In this document: one piece after another, positions 16,842-25,639 of the stretch
How positions within the stretch are numbered: position 1 is the stretch's first letter
Layout of the letters: the number at the start of each line of letters is the position of its first letter
Source of the DNA: CmP2 sp052084925
GTDB taxonomy: Bacteria > Actinomycetota > Actinomycetes > Actinomycetales > Micrococcaceae
DNA length: 64,000 bases
Direction of reading: 5' to 3'
Assembly: GCA_052084925.1 (NCBI GenBank)
Contig: JBQDEV010000001.1
Span: 62,001-126,000 of the forward strand
Made by a program: the position numbers and the translations under genes
Notes under the pieces: model-generated
Database searches by the model: none
Seen by the model: the letters and a program-made list of their open reading frames with translations, nothing else
What the model was told of the DNA's origin: nothing

Positions 16842-17648
16842 TCATGCCCACATCGACCCGCCGCGGGGCACCACCAGGGGGCCGCCGGAGATGGGGTCGT
16901 CGATCACCACGTTCGGTAGACCGTAGATCTGCTCGACCCGCTCGCTGGTGACCACCTCGGAGGGGGCGCCGGCCGCCAGGATCTCGCCGTCGCGCATGGC
17001 GATGAGATGGTCGGCATAGCGGGCGGCGTGGTTGAGATCGTGCAGCACCGCCACCACGGTGCGGCCCTGCCGGTTGAGCCGGGCGAACAGCTCCATCAGC
17101 TCCACCTGGTGGGCGATGTCGAGGAACGTCGTCGGCTCGTCGAGCAACAGCAGATCGGTGCGCTGCGCCAGCACCATGGCCACCCACACCCGCTGCCGCT
17201 GCCCTCCGGAGAGCTCGTCCACACGGCGCGGGGCCAGGTCGCGGGTGCCGGTGGCATCGAGGGCCTCGGTGACGGCGGCTTCGTCGTCGTCAGACCACTG
17301 CCGCAGCAGCCCCTGGTGCGGGTAGCGGCCCCGCGCCACCAGATCGGCCACGGTGATGCCGTCCGGGGCCAGCGCCGACTGGGGCAGCAGCCCGAGGCGC
17401 CGGGCGACCTCCTTGGCGCTGTACTCGGTGATGGCCCGACCGTCGAGGATGACCTGGCCGGAGTCGGGGGCGAGCAGCCGGGAGAGCCCGCGCAGCAGCG
17501 TGGACTTGCCGCAGGCGTTGGGGCCGATGATCACGGTGAAGGAGCCGTCGGGGACGGTCGTGCTCAGCTCGTTGAGGATCGGGGTGCCCCCGTAGCCGAG
17601 GGTGACGGCCTCGGTGCGCAGGCGGGAAGGTCGGGTGGGTTCAGGCAC
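16842..17648 (-). CDS. Iron-siderophore ABC transporter, ATP-binding subunit
   Basis: 268-residue ATPase of the FecE/FepC type. Walker A GPNACGKST (near residue 40), signature LSGGQRQRVWVAM, Walker B LLLDEPTTFLD and H-loop VLHDLNHAARYADH. It powers the FecCD permease pair encoded just upstream. Start: GTG 17648, which overlaps the stop of the permease (17641-17643); longer readings run inside the permease gene. Last gene of the four-gene operon 20665 to 16842. Confidence 0.93.
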   Translation of the reverse strand: MPEPTRPSRLRTEAVTLGYGGTPILNELSTTVPDGSFTVIIGPNACGKSTLLRGLSRLLAPDSGQVILDGRAITEYSAKEVARRLGLLPQSALAPDGITVADLVARGRYPHQGLLRQWSDDDEAAVTEALDATGTRDLAPRRVDELSGGQRQRVWVAMVLAQRTDLLLLDEPTTFLDIAHQVELMELFARLNRQGRTVVAVLHDLNHAARYADHLIAMRDGEILAAGAPSEVVTSERVEQIYGLPNVVIDDPISGGPLVVPRGGSMWA

Positions 17649-18711
17649 GACGGCGGATCTCCTGGATGAGGGTAACAACGAGGTAGAGCCCGCCCACCGA
17701 GACGGTGACGACACCGACCGGCAAGGTGACGGGCAGCACGTGCTGGGCGATGAGATCGGAGGCCAGCAGCAGCAGCGCACCCACCAGCCCGGAGAGCATC
17801 AGCGAGAGGTACGGGGTGCCGGCCAGGCGGCGGGCCACCTGCGGGGCGGCCAGGGCGATGAACGCCACCGGTCCGATCACCGCAGTGGAGACCGACACCA
17901 GTCCGACCCCGATCAGCAGCGCGAGCACGCGGGCCACCGAGGGGCGCGCTCCGGTGGCCCGGGCCACGTCGTCGCCGAGGTCCAACTGGCGTAGCCGCGA
18001 GGTGAGCAGCATCAGCACCACCAGCATCGGCACGGCGGTCGCAACCGCACCCGACAGCGCAGCCCCGGTGACACCGTTGAGGCTGCCCGCGCCCCAGGCG
18101 GAGGCGAACATGGCGGTCTCGAGTTCGATCTCCAGCAGCATCCAGGTGTTGGTCGACGCCAGGATCGCGGCGACCCCAATGCCGATCACGATGAGCCGGA
18201 ATCCCTGCACCCCACCCCGGTAGGCGAGCCCGCCGATGACCGCGGCGGTGAGGCAGCCGCCGGTCACCGCGCCGAGGGTGAGCATCGGCCAGCTGGCGGA
18301 GAAGAACACCAGGGTGATCAGCATCCCGGTGAAGGCACCGTTGGAGAGCCCGAGGATGTCGGGACTGGCCAGCGGGTTGCGGGTGACGGTCTGGAACAGC
18401 GCGCCGGCGATGGCGAGGAACCCGCCAAGCAGGATCGCCGCCAGGGTGCGGGCCAGCCGCCAATCGATCACTACGGTGCGATCCAGCGCCTCGCCGCCGC
18501 CCAACAGCACGTTGATGACGGCCGTGGGGCTCAGCGGGTAGGTCCCCAGCCCGAGGGAAGCGATGCCGAGGGCGGCGACGACGAGCACCAGGACACCAGC
18601 GACGACGAGACTGCGCACCCGCACGGTCGCACTCCACGGTCCGGCACGCAGTACGCGTCGCCGGTAGCCGACGTCGAGAGAGTTCAGGTTCGGGGAGCTC
18701 AGGGTGGTCAT
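17641..18711 (-). CDS. Iron-siderophore ABC transporter permease (FecCD family)
   Basis: 356 residues, about ten membrane helices of the FecCD/BtuC type; contains the conserved NPLASPDILGLSNGA loop and the coupling-helix region LDLGDDVARATGA, with VSTAVIGPVAFIALAAPQVA towards the end. Partners with the second permease (18708-19712) as a heterodimer. Start overlaps the upstream permease stop by 4 bp. Imports ferric siderophore; which siderophore is not predictable. Confidence 0.93.
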   Translation of the reverse strand: MTTLSSPNLNSLDVGYRRRVLRAGPWSATVRVRSLVVAGVLVLVVAALGIASLGLGTYPLSPTAVINVLLGGGEALDRTVVIDWRLARTLAAILLGGFLAIAGALFQTVTRNPLASPDILGLSNGAFTGMLITLVFFSASWPMLTLGAVTGGCLTAAVIGGLAYRGGVQGFRLIVIGIGVAAILASTNTWMLLEIELETAMFASAWGAGSLNGVTGAALSGAVATAVPMLVVLMLLTSRLRQLDLGDDVARATGARPSVARVLALLIGVGLVSVSTAVIGPVAFIALAAPQVARRLAGTPYLSLMLSGLVGALLLLASDLIAQHVLPVTLPVGVVTVSVGGLYLVVTLIQEIRRRA

Positions 18712-19712
18712 GACAGGGTGCTCGCTCTGCTGCGGCGGGCCAGGGCAATCAGAATCGGCGCCCCCACGAAAGCCGTGACGATGCCCACCGGGATCTCGGC
18801 TGGGGCGATGAGCACCCGTCCCAGCACGTCGGAGAGCAACACCACCACCGGTGCCAGCAGCACGGAGACGGTGACGATGATCCGCTGGTCCACCCCGAAC
18901 ACCCAGCGGGCCACGTGCGGGACCATCAGCCCGATGAACGAGATCGGCCCGGCCAGGGCGGTCGCCACCCCGGCGAGCACGGTCACCACCGCGATCACCC
19001 CGATGCGGATCCCGCGGACATTCGCCCCCTGGGCGCGGGCGACGTCGTCACCGAGAGCAAGCGCATTCAGACCGGAGGCCAGGGCGAGGCCAGCCAGCAG
19101 CGCCAGCACGATGAACGGCAGCACCGGCAACAGCACTTCGAATCCGCGGCCCAGCAGGGATCCGGCGTTCCAGGAGCGCATCTGGTCGAAGGCGTCCGGA
19201 TTGCTCAGGGTGAGCCCGGTGGTCATCCCGGAGAATACCGCACCCAGGGCCACACCCGCCAGGGTGAGCCGGATTGGGTCGGCCGCGCCGCGGCCGGAGG
19301 AGCCGATCAGATACACCGCGACGGTCACCGCCAGGGCGCCGAGGAACGCCAGCCAGATGAAGGAGGAGATCTCGCGCAGCCCGAAGAACGCCACCCCGAG
19401 GGCCACCGCGAAGGCGGCTCCGGCGTTCACCCCGAGGATCCCGGGGTCGGCTAGTGGGTTGCGGGTGAAAGCTTGGATGAGCGCTCCGGCCACGCCCAGG
19501 CACGCGCCGACGAGCACTCCGGTGACGGTGCGCGGGATGCGCAACTCGGCCACCACGTAGCGTGCCTCGGCGCTACCGCCCCCGCGCAGCACCTCAAGCA
19601 CCGTCGCGGGCGGGAGCATGTTCGAGCCCACCGCCAGGGACAGCACGACGGCGACACCCAGCAGCCCGATCAGTCCGACGAACCCCGCGACTCTGCCGAG
19701 GGTGCGGTTCAC
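18708..19712 (-). CDS. Iron-siderophore ABC transporter permease (FecCD family)
   Basis: 334 residues with about ten membrane helices. Family motifs are TRNPLADPGILGVNAGAA (near residue 90), ALALGDDVARAQGANV (coupling helix) and LAGPISFIGLMVPHVAR. Overlaps the binding-protein gene upstream and the second permease downstream by 4 bp each, so the four genes are translationally coupled. Regulated with the operon from the iron box at 20738-20756. Confidence 0.93.
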   Translation of the reverse strand: MNRTLGRVAGFVGLIGLLGVAVVLSLAVGSNMLPPATVLEVLRGGGSAEARYVVAELRIPRTVTGVLVGACLGVAGALIQAFTRNPLADPGILGVNAGAAFAVALGVAFFGLREISSFIWLAFLGALAVTVAVYLIGSSGRGAADPIRLTLAGVALGAVFSGMTTGLTLSNPDAFDQMRSWNAGSLLGRGFEVLLPVLPFIVLALLAGLALASGLNALALGDDVARAQGANVRGIRIGVIAVVTVLAGVATALAGPISFIGLMVPHVARWVFGVDQRIIVTVSVLLAPVVVLLSDVLGRVLIAPAEIPVGIVTAFVGAPILIALARRSRASTLS

Positions 19713-20665
19713 TGCTCAGCGGTGAGGTACTGCTCGATATCGTCCAGCACCAGCTCGCCCCCGCGCGGCCCCACTCCGGACACCCAGTAGCTGGTGTCGA
19801 CGAGGGTGACCGAGGGGAACACCTCAGAGTTCTGCGTGATCGCGGCCGGGATCGTGGAGTCGTCGTCCGTGTCCGCCGTCGTCACGAAGACGTGATCAGC
19901 AGCAGCGTCCGCAATGTTCTCAGGGGAAATGTCCGCCTGCAGCCCGTCCTCCCACTGCTGGTCCGGGATGGTCAGCCCCACGCATTCCAGCGCCCCGCCC
20001 GCGAAGGACACCGGCCCGTAGAGGCTGAGCGTGGTCTCGTCGCGGGGTCGGATCAGGTTGGCGGTCTCGCCGTCGACGTCGACGGCGTCGCTGATCTGCT
20101 CGCAGCGCTCGTTGAACCCGTCGAGCAGCTGCTGGGCCTCCTCGCGCTGGCCCAGTGCCTCGCCGATGAGCAGCACATTGTCCTGCCACGGGTCGGCCTG
20201 GGTCTCCATGAACACGGTGGGCGCGATGGCCTGGAGCTGCTCGAACAGCTGGGAGTGCCGGGATTCGGTGCCCATGATCAGGTCCGGTTCCAGCGCTGCG
20301 ATCGCTTCGAGGTCCGGCTCCGGCACGGTGCCCAACGGCTCGACGCCGTCGACGTCGAGGTACTCGGGCACTCCGGCGACATTGCTGGCCACGGCCGCGC
20401 CCACGGGGGTGACGCCTAAGGCAACAGCCGTGTCGAGCTCGACCGGTTCCAGCACCACCACGCGCTGCGGGCTCTCGGGCACCTCGGCGGTGCCGCGAGC
20501 GTGCTCCACGCTGCGCTGCCCGGCCTCCGCGGCGCCCGACTCTGACCCCGTTTCGGAGGCTGCTTCGGTGTCGCTCGTGGCGGCAGAGCAGCCGGCGAGC
20601 ATCACGACGGCGAGGGCGGCGGAGCTGAGCAGGGCGGGCACCCTGCGGATCGTAGTCGAGCGCAT
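19709..20665 (-). CDS. Iron-siderophore ABC transporter substrate-binding lipoprotein
   Basis: 318-residue binding lipoprotein of the FecB/FepB/FhuD class. Signal peptide with lipobox LAGC (Cys near residue 26), an Ala/Ser/Glu-rich linker, then the two-lobed domain starting PQRVVVLEPVELDTAVALG and containing the family element EPDLEAIAALEPDLIMGT. First gene of the importer operon; a DtxR/IdeR-like sequence lies about 75 bp upstream, so expression is probably induced by iron starvation. Captures an iron chelate outside the membrane for the FecCD permeases. Confidence 0.93.
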   Translation of the reverse strand: MRSTTIRRVPALLSSAALAVVMLAGCSAATSDTEAASETGSESGAAEAGQRSVEHARGTAEVPESPQRVVVLEPVELDTAVALGVTPVGAAVASNVAGVPEYLDVDGVEPLGTVPEPDLEAIAALEPDLIMGTESRHSQLFEQLQAIAPTVFMETQADPWQDNVLLIGEALGQREEAQQLLDGFNERCEQISDAVDVDGETANLIRPRDETTLSLYGPVSFAGGALECVGLTIPDQQWEDGLQADISPENIADAAADHVFVTTADTDDDSTIPAAITQNSEVFPSVTLVDTSYWVSGVGPRGGELVLDDIEQYLTAEQ

Positions 20666-20737
20666 GCGGTGGGAGCCTTTCGCAGGGGTGAACGGAGCCG
20701 CGAGCGCGTTTCACTACACGCCAGGCTCCAAAGTAAC

Positions 20738-20756
20738 GAAGTTCACCCTAACTTAA
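20738..20756 (-). promoter_or_regulatory. Candidate DtxR/IdeR iron box
   Basis: On the minus strand the sequence is TTAAGTTAGGGTGAACTTC, 13 of 19 positions equal to the textbook DtxR/IdeR consensus by hand alignment. It lies upstream of the siderophore-importer operon, exactly where iron-dependent repression is expected. Confidence 0.65.
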
Positions 20757-20778
20757 CCGCGCTGATCAGACCATGGTT

Positions 20779-22221
20779 TCAGCGCAATTGGCCGAGCACC
20801 TCGTTCAGCGCTTCCGTGGACGACGGGTGTGTCCAGATGCCGTCGCGTAGCTCAGTGGCGGTGACCCCGGCGCGCATCGCCAGCGCCACCAGGTTGATGA
20901 CTTCCTGCGAGTCCACGTGGAACAGCCGGGCGCCGAGTACAAGGTCAGTCTCGGCGTCCACCACGAACTTGATCACCCCGCGTGCATCCCCCAGGGTCTT
21001 CGGCCGCGGCATCGCCTTCACGGACGCCACCGGCGCGCAGACGCTCACGATCCGGTATCCCTGCTTGGCCGCCTCGGTCTCGGTGAGGCCGACACTCGAC
21101 AGCGGCGGTGTCATGAACATGGTCGCCGGTACCGCCACCCGATCGCTGACCCGGCGCTCGCCGGAACCGGTCACCGCGTCGAGCACAATGCGGTGATCGT
21201 CCAGCGAGAGGTAGGTCTGCTGGGCTCCGCCATGCACATCGCCCAACGCGAAGATGCCGTCAACGGTGGTGCGCAACTGATCATCGACGACGACGGCGCC
21301 GCGCTCGTCCGTCTCCACGCCCACCGCGTCCAGCCCCAGCGTATCGGTGGCGGGCCGGCGCCCGGTTGCGCACAGCACGGCGTCCACCGTCAGCGGCGCG
21401 CCGGTTTCGAAGCGCACCGTCACCGCGTCCCCGGTGTCTTCGAACTCCACGGGGGCAGCCCCGGTGCGGACACCAATCCCGCTGCCCTCGAGCACCTCGG
21501 TGACGGCATCCGCGACGTCGTCGTCCTCGCGGGCCAGGATCCGCTCCCCGCGAGCGATCACGGTGACCTCTGCGCCGAAACCGCGGAACATCGAGGCAAA
21601 CTCGAGCCCGATCGGCCCGGATCCCAACACCGCCAGCCGCTGCGGGAACGGCTCCACGTGCTGAATCGACGTTGAGTCGTGCACCCGCGGCCCCTCCACT
21701 CCGGGCACGTCCGGCAGCACTGGCACGGCGCCGGTGCTGATGAGCACGGTGTCCGCAGTGATCCGCATCTGCTGCGCGACCCCGGACCCGCCCTGAGTGG
21801 GCTCGACCTCCACCGTATGGCGGCCCGCCGGGACTCCCGCGGCCTCCCCGGACGGCTCCGCCGGAACGAACCGGGCGCGCCCGTCCACCACGGTCACCGT
21901 CTCGCGGTCCTGCAGCATCGCCAGGTTCACGCTGTTCAGTTTCTCGATGAGCGCGTCACGGGTCGCCACCGCAGTCGTGAAATAGCCCTGCGGATCGTCG
22001 CCCGCGCGCCGGATGTCCGCCTGATGCACGAGCGCCTTGGTGGGCACGCAGCCGATGTTGATGCAGGTGCCGCCGTACATCTCCGGCGACTGCTCGACCA
22101 TGGCCACGGTCTTGCCCTGCCCGGCCATGGCTCCGGCGAAGGTTTTGCCGCCTTTTCCCCAGCCGATCACCAGCACGTCAACGTCAAGAACAGGCCACTC
22201 AGTATTCATCGGTGCACTCAT
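20779..22221 (-). CDS. rclA: RclA-like pyridine nucleotide-disulfide oxidoreductase
   Basis: 480-residue FAD flavoprotein of the Lpd/mercuric reductase superfamily. N-terminus VLVIGWGKGGKTFAGAMAGQ and the redox motif GGTCINIGCVPTKAL (near residues 50-64) match RclA, a reactive-chlorine-resistance reductase that reduces Cu(II) with NAD(P)H. The central NAD(P) motif is LAVLGSGPIGLEFASMF; the C-terminal dimerisation domain ends GIWTHPSSTEALNEVLGQL with the base His. Mercuric reductase's extra cysteines are absent. ATG 22209 is an alternative start. Confidence 0.88.
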   Translation of the reverse strand: MSAPMNTEWPVLDVDVLVIGWGKGGKTFAGAMAGQGKTVAMVEQSPEMYGGTCINIGCVPTKALVHQADIRRAGDDPQGYFTTAVATRDALIEKLNSVNLAMLQDRETVTVVDGRARFVPAEPSGEAAGVPAGRHTVEVEPTQGGSGVAQQMRITADTVLISTGAVPVLPDVPGVEGPRVHDSTSIQHVEPFPQRLAVLGSGPIGLEFASMFRGFGAEVTVIARGERILAREDDDVADAVTEVLEGSGIGVRTGAAPVEFEDTGDAVTVRFETGAPLTVDAVLCATGRRPATDTLGLDAVGVETDERGAVVVDDQLRTTVDGIFALGDVHGGAQQTYLSLDDHRIVLDAVTGSGERRVSDRVAVPATMFMTPPLSSVGLTETEAAKQGYRIVSVCAPVASVKAMPRPKTLGDARGVIKFVVDAETDLVLGARLFHVDSQEVINLVALAMRAGVTATELRDGIWTHPSSTEALNEVLGQLR

Positions 22222-22269
22222 GGGTCCAGGTATACCACCGCCCCCGGAGCGAGCCCCAGAGTGCGGCTG

Positions 22270-23337
22270 CTACAGCCCCTTACCGGAGGGAGAGACCAGG
22301 ATCTTCACCGCGGTCTCGTTGCGGTTAATCAAGGTGTCGAACCCCTCGTCGATGAGCCCGTCCAGGCCGATCTTGCCCGTGATGAACGGTTTGAGATCGA
22401 TCTTGCCCTCCTCCACCAGTTTGATGGTGGCCTCGTGGTCGAACGAGTAGCCGATGGTGCCGCGCAGGTCGAGTTCCTTAAGCACCAGAGTCGCCAGATC
22501 CGCTGTCGGCTGGTGGCCCCAGATGGACTCGTTCACGATCACGCCGCCGGGACGCACCGCATCGAAGAGCATGTTGAGCACAACGTCGACCGAAGTGGCC
22601 TCGAATCCTACGTCGGCGCCCTTGCCGTCGGTCAGCTGGCGCACTTCCTCGGCCACGTCCACTTCACGCGGGTCGAAAGCGTGGTCGGCCACCCCGGTTT
22701 CCAGCGCCTTCTGCCGGCGCAGCTCCGAGAGTTCCGAGACGATGACGGTGACATCCAGCGCCTTCAGCACGGCGGCCGTGAGCACACCGATCGGGCCGGC
22801 TCCGCCGATAATCGCCACATCGCCGGCCTTCGCCTCCGAGCGGGTCACCGCGTGGTGGGCCACCGACAGGGGCTCGATCAGGGCGGCCTCGTCGAGACCC
22901 ACCTTCTCGGAGATCGGATGCACCCAGTGCCGGTCGACGCTGATCTGTTCGGCCAGGCCACCGCCACGACCGCCCAAGCCGATGAAGTTCATGTCCGGGG
23001 AGAGCTGGTAGTCCTCTTTCCCGTAGTACTCCTCGTGGATGATGTAGGGCTCGACCACCACGTGCTGACCGATCTCCAGGTCGGTGACGCCCTCGCCGAG
23101 CGCGGCCACGGTGCCGGACATCTCATGGCCGAGGGTGACGGGGGCGGACTCACCGGAGATCGGGTGCGGGTGCCCAGCCGGCGGCACGAAGATCGGGCCG
23201 TCCAGGTACTCGTGCAGGTCGGTGCCACAGATCCCGCACCAGGCGACGTCAATCAGCACCTCACCGGCGCCGGCCACGGGCGGTTCGATGTCCTCGATGC
23301 GGATGTCTTTGCGGTCGTAGTAGCGTGCAGCGCGCAT
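22270..23337 (-). CDS. Zinc-dependent 2,3-butanediol dehydrogenase family
   Basis: 355-residue medium-chain dehydrogenase. Catalytic zinc ligands are Cys in WCGICGTDLHEYLDGP (near residue 37) and His-Glu in TLGHEMSGTV (near 70); the NAD motif is VAIIGGAGPIGVL (near 175). The DLHEYLDGPIFVP segment is typical of butanediol/acetoin dehydrogenases (BdhA/ButB). The structural-zinc four-Cys lobe is absent, as in that family. Start at ATG 23337; the longer reading to 23454 lacks support. Interconverts acetoin and 2,3-butanediol in the cytosol, by family inference. Confidence 0.88.
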   Translation of the reverse strand: MRAARYYDRKDIRIEDIEPPVAGAGEVLIDVAWCGICGTDLHEYLDGPIFVPPAGHPHPISGESAPVTLGHEMSGTVAALGEGVTDLEIGQHVVVEPYIIHEEYYGKEDYQLSPDMNFIGLGGRGGGLAEQISVDRHWVHPISEKVGLDEAALIEPLSVAHHAVTRSEAKAGDVAIIGGAGPIGVLTAAVLKALDVTVIVSELSELRRQKALETGVADHAFDPREVDVAEEVRQLTDGKGADVGFEATSVDVVLNMLFDAVRPGGVIVNESIWGHQPTADLATLVLKELDLRGTIGYSFDHEATIKLVEEGKIDLKPFITGKIGLDGLIDEGFDTLINRNETAVKILVSPSGKGL

Positions 23338-23576
23338 GACGTGATCCTCCTGAAAAATTCTCGGTGGAAGCGTTCTCGCCTCCCCTTTCATCCTGGACCC
23401 GACGGCAAAGCGGGGCCAGGATCGGTGATCGTGTACCCGCGTGATCTTTCTCATCCCGGCCGCGACGGGCCGGAATTTGTTACCCTGGACTCGTGAAGAA
23501 ATGAGCCAGTCCCCACCTGCGTCCGCGGCGAGTGCTCTGCCCGGCAGGTTTCATACTGTCTTCATCGGGGTTCCCC

Positions 23577-25328
23577 ATGGCTCATCCTTTCTCTCCTTCT
23601 CATGCTTCTGCCACGGCCGCCCATCTGCGTGCCGACGGGCTCTCGCTTTCCTTTGGCGCCCGGCGGGTGCTCACCGATCTGTCGCTGACAGTCTCCGGTG
23701 GTGACCGCGTCGGGCTGATCGGCGAGAACGGCTCCGGCAAGTCCTCGCTGCTGCGCGTCCTCGCCGGGATGCTCGCCCCCAGCGCGGGCACCGTGGCAGT
23801 GCGCGCCCCCGGAGGCCTCAGCCCCACCGTCGGTTTGCTCCACCAGGAACCGCCCTTCGGTCCGTCATCGAGCATCGCCGAGGCGCTGGACGACGCCGTC
23901 GCCTCGGTGCGGGAGGCCGCACAGCGAGTGAAGGATCTCGGGGAAACTCTGGCTCTCTACCCCGACAGCACCGCGGTGGCCGAGGACTTCGCCCAGGCCC
24001 TGGAGACCGCGGAACGCCTCGGTGCCTGGGACGTGGATGCCCGCATCGGGGCCACCCTCGACGGTCTCGGCTTGGGCGAGGTGGACCGGCACCGGCCCAC
24101 CGGGGAGCTCTCCGGTGGCCAGCGCTCACGGCTCTCGCTGGCCTGGCTGTTGCTCTCCGCCCCCGACGTGTTACTGCTGGATGAGCCCACCAACCACCTC
24201 GATGACGACGCCGCGGCGTACCTCACCGGGGTGCTGCAGACGTGGCGGTCACCGGTGCTCTTCGCCAGTCACGACCGCGCCTTCCTCGACGAGACCGCCA
24301 CCGCACTGCTAGATCTCGACCCGAGCCCGGTGCCCCATGCCGTCTCGGAGTCGCTGCTCGACGAAGCGGGCGGCACCGGCACCGGCATAGGCCTCACCCG
24401 CTTCACCGGCAGCTACACCGACTATCTGGCTTTCCGCGCCGACACCCGGGCCCGCTGGTGGCGTCAGTACCGGGACGAGCAGGCTGAGCTAAAACGACTC
24501 CGCGCCTCCGTGATCGAGCAGCAGTCGGTGGGCCACACTGACCGTGGGCCGCGCACCGAAGCCCGCGCCGCGAAGAAGTTCTACGCCGACCGCAACGCGA
24601 AGGTCGTCTCGCGTCGCGTCAACGACGCCCGCGCCCGGCTGCAGGAGCTGGAACACGAACAGATCCGCAAGCCGCCGGCCGAGCTGGAGTTCGCCGGACT
24701 CACCGCCGCGAGTACTCCGTCGTGTCCACTCGAGACGGGTCCGGTGCTCACGGCCACGCATCTCAGCGTGCGCGGACGACTGGCGCCCGTTTCCTTCAGT
24801 ATCAGCCGTGGTGAGCGCTGGCTCATCACCGGCGCGAACGGCACCGGCAAGTCCACGCTGATGAGCGTGCTCGCCGGCATCCTCTCCCCCGATACCGGCG
24901 AGCTCACCCGTCTCAGAACCGACCGGGTCGGGCTCCTCACCCAGGACACGGTACTGCCGGACCCGCACGGTCGCGGCCCGCTCCGCACCGCCGATGAGGC
25001 CTACACGGACCTCGTGGGCGCCGAGCGCGCGGGCACCGTGCCGCTGAGCACTTTCGGGCTTCTCGCCGGCCGTGATCACCACCGACCGGTGACCGCCCTG
25101 AGCGTGGGCCAGCAGCGCCGTCTGGCCCTCGCGGTGCTGCTGGCCGACCCACCGGAGATCCTGCTGCTCGATGAGCCGACCAACCACCTCTCGCTGAGCC
25201 TGTCCACCGCGATGGAGGAGTCGCTTCGGTCCTACCCGGGCACCGTGGTGCTCTCCTCCCACGACCGCTGGCTGCGCGCCCGCTGGTCCGGGCGTCGGCT
25301 CGACCTCGCTCCGGTTTCTCCCGGGTGA
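23577..25328 (+). CDS. ABC-F family ATPase (antibiotic-resistance type)
   Basis: 583 residues, two ATPase halves, no membrane segments. First half: GENGSGKSS (about 23727), signature LSGGQ (about 24109), LLLDEPTNHLDDD (about 24172). Linker rich in Arg/Lys and Gln (EQAELKRLRASVIEQQ). Second half: GANGTGKST (about 24832), LSVGQQRR (about 25101), LLLDEPTNHLS (about 25159), then VVLSSHDRWLRARW. This second-half pattern is that of OleB/TlrC/LmrC-type ribosome-protection proteins. The drug is unknown. ATG 23577 is preferred over 23532 since it precedes the conserved part and the upstream 80 bp looks like a leader with a three-codon ORF (23493-23504). Confidence 0.9.
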   Translation: MAHPFSPSHASATAAHLRADGLSLSFGARRVLTDLSLTVSGGDRVGLIGENGSGKSSLLRVLAGMLAPSAGTVAVRAPGGLSPTVGLLHQEPPFGPSSSIAEALDDAVASVREAAQRVKDLGETLALYPDSTAVAEDFAQALETAERLGAWDVDARIGATLDGLGLGEVDRHRPTGELSGGQRSRLSLAWLLLSAPDVLLLDEPTNHLDDDAAAYLTGVLQTWRSPVLFASHDRAFLDETATALLDLDPSPVPHAVSESLLDEAGGTGTGIGLTRFTGSYTDYLAFRADTRARWWRQYRDEQAELKRLRASVIEQQSVGHTDRGPRTEARAAKKFYADRNAKVVSRRVNDARARLQELEHEQIRKPPAELEFAGLTAASTPSCPLETGPVLTATHLSVRGRLAPVSFSISRGERWLITGANGTGKSTLMSVLAGILSPDTGELTRLRTDRVGLLTQDTVLPDPHGRGPLRTADEAYTDLVGAERAGTVPLSTFGLLAGRDHHRPVTALSVGQQRRLALAVLLADPPEILLLDEPTNHLSLSLSTAMEESLRSYPGTVVLSSHDRWLRARWSGRRLDLAPVSPG

Positions 25329-25381
25329 TCCGGGGGTTTTCCCCATGGTGATGCGGCTCGTGAGCGCGTACCGTCGGAGGC

Positions 25382-25639
25382 ATGCAGAAATTCTTCACCT
25401 CCATCCGCCGCCTCGGATTCCGCCGCGGCCCCGCACGTCTAGCCGGGGGCATCGCCGGCGGCATCGCCGAGCACCTGGGCCTCAACGTCTGGCTGGCGCG
25501 GCTGCTCGTGCTGGTCTCGTTCCTGCTCCCGGTGGTCGGCGTCGGGCTCTACCTCGTCGTCTGGGCGATCACTCCGTGGCAGGACGGCAGCATCCCGTTG
25601 GAGCGCGCCCTCGGCGGCAACAACCCCGAGATCCGCTAG
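25382..25639 (+). CDS. PspC domain membrane protein
   Basis: 85 residues, a single PspC domain: RLAGGIAGGIAEHLGLNVWLARLL followed by one long hydrophobic helix VSFLLPVVGVGLYLVVW and the terminal ITPWQ. Homologues are envelope-stress proteins that sit in the cytoplasmic membrane. It is 53 bp behind the ABC-F gene on the same strand, and its stop overlaps by 3 bp the stop of the convergent MFS gene. Confidence 0.88.
   Translation: MQKFFTSIRRLGFRRGPARLAGGIAGGIAEHLGLNVWLARLLVLVSFLLPVVGVGLYLVVWAITPWQDGSIPLERALGGNNPEIR

Noticed and set aside
21679..23496. 605-codon open frame on the plus strand
   Set aside because: It lies antisense to the RclA-like gene and the butanediol dehydrogenase gene, both with intact family motifs. 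Long antisense frames are common in GC-rich genes; it has no recognisable domain.
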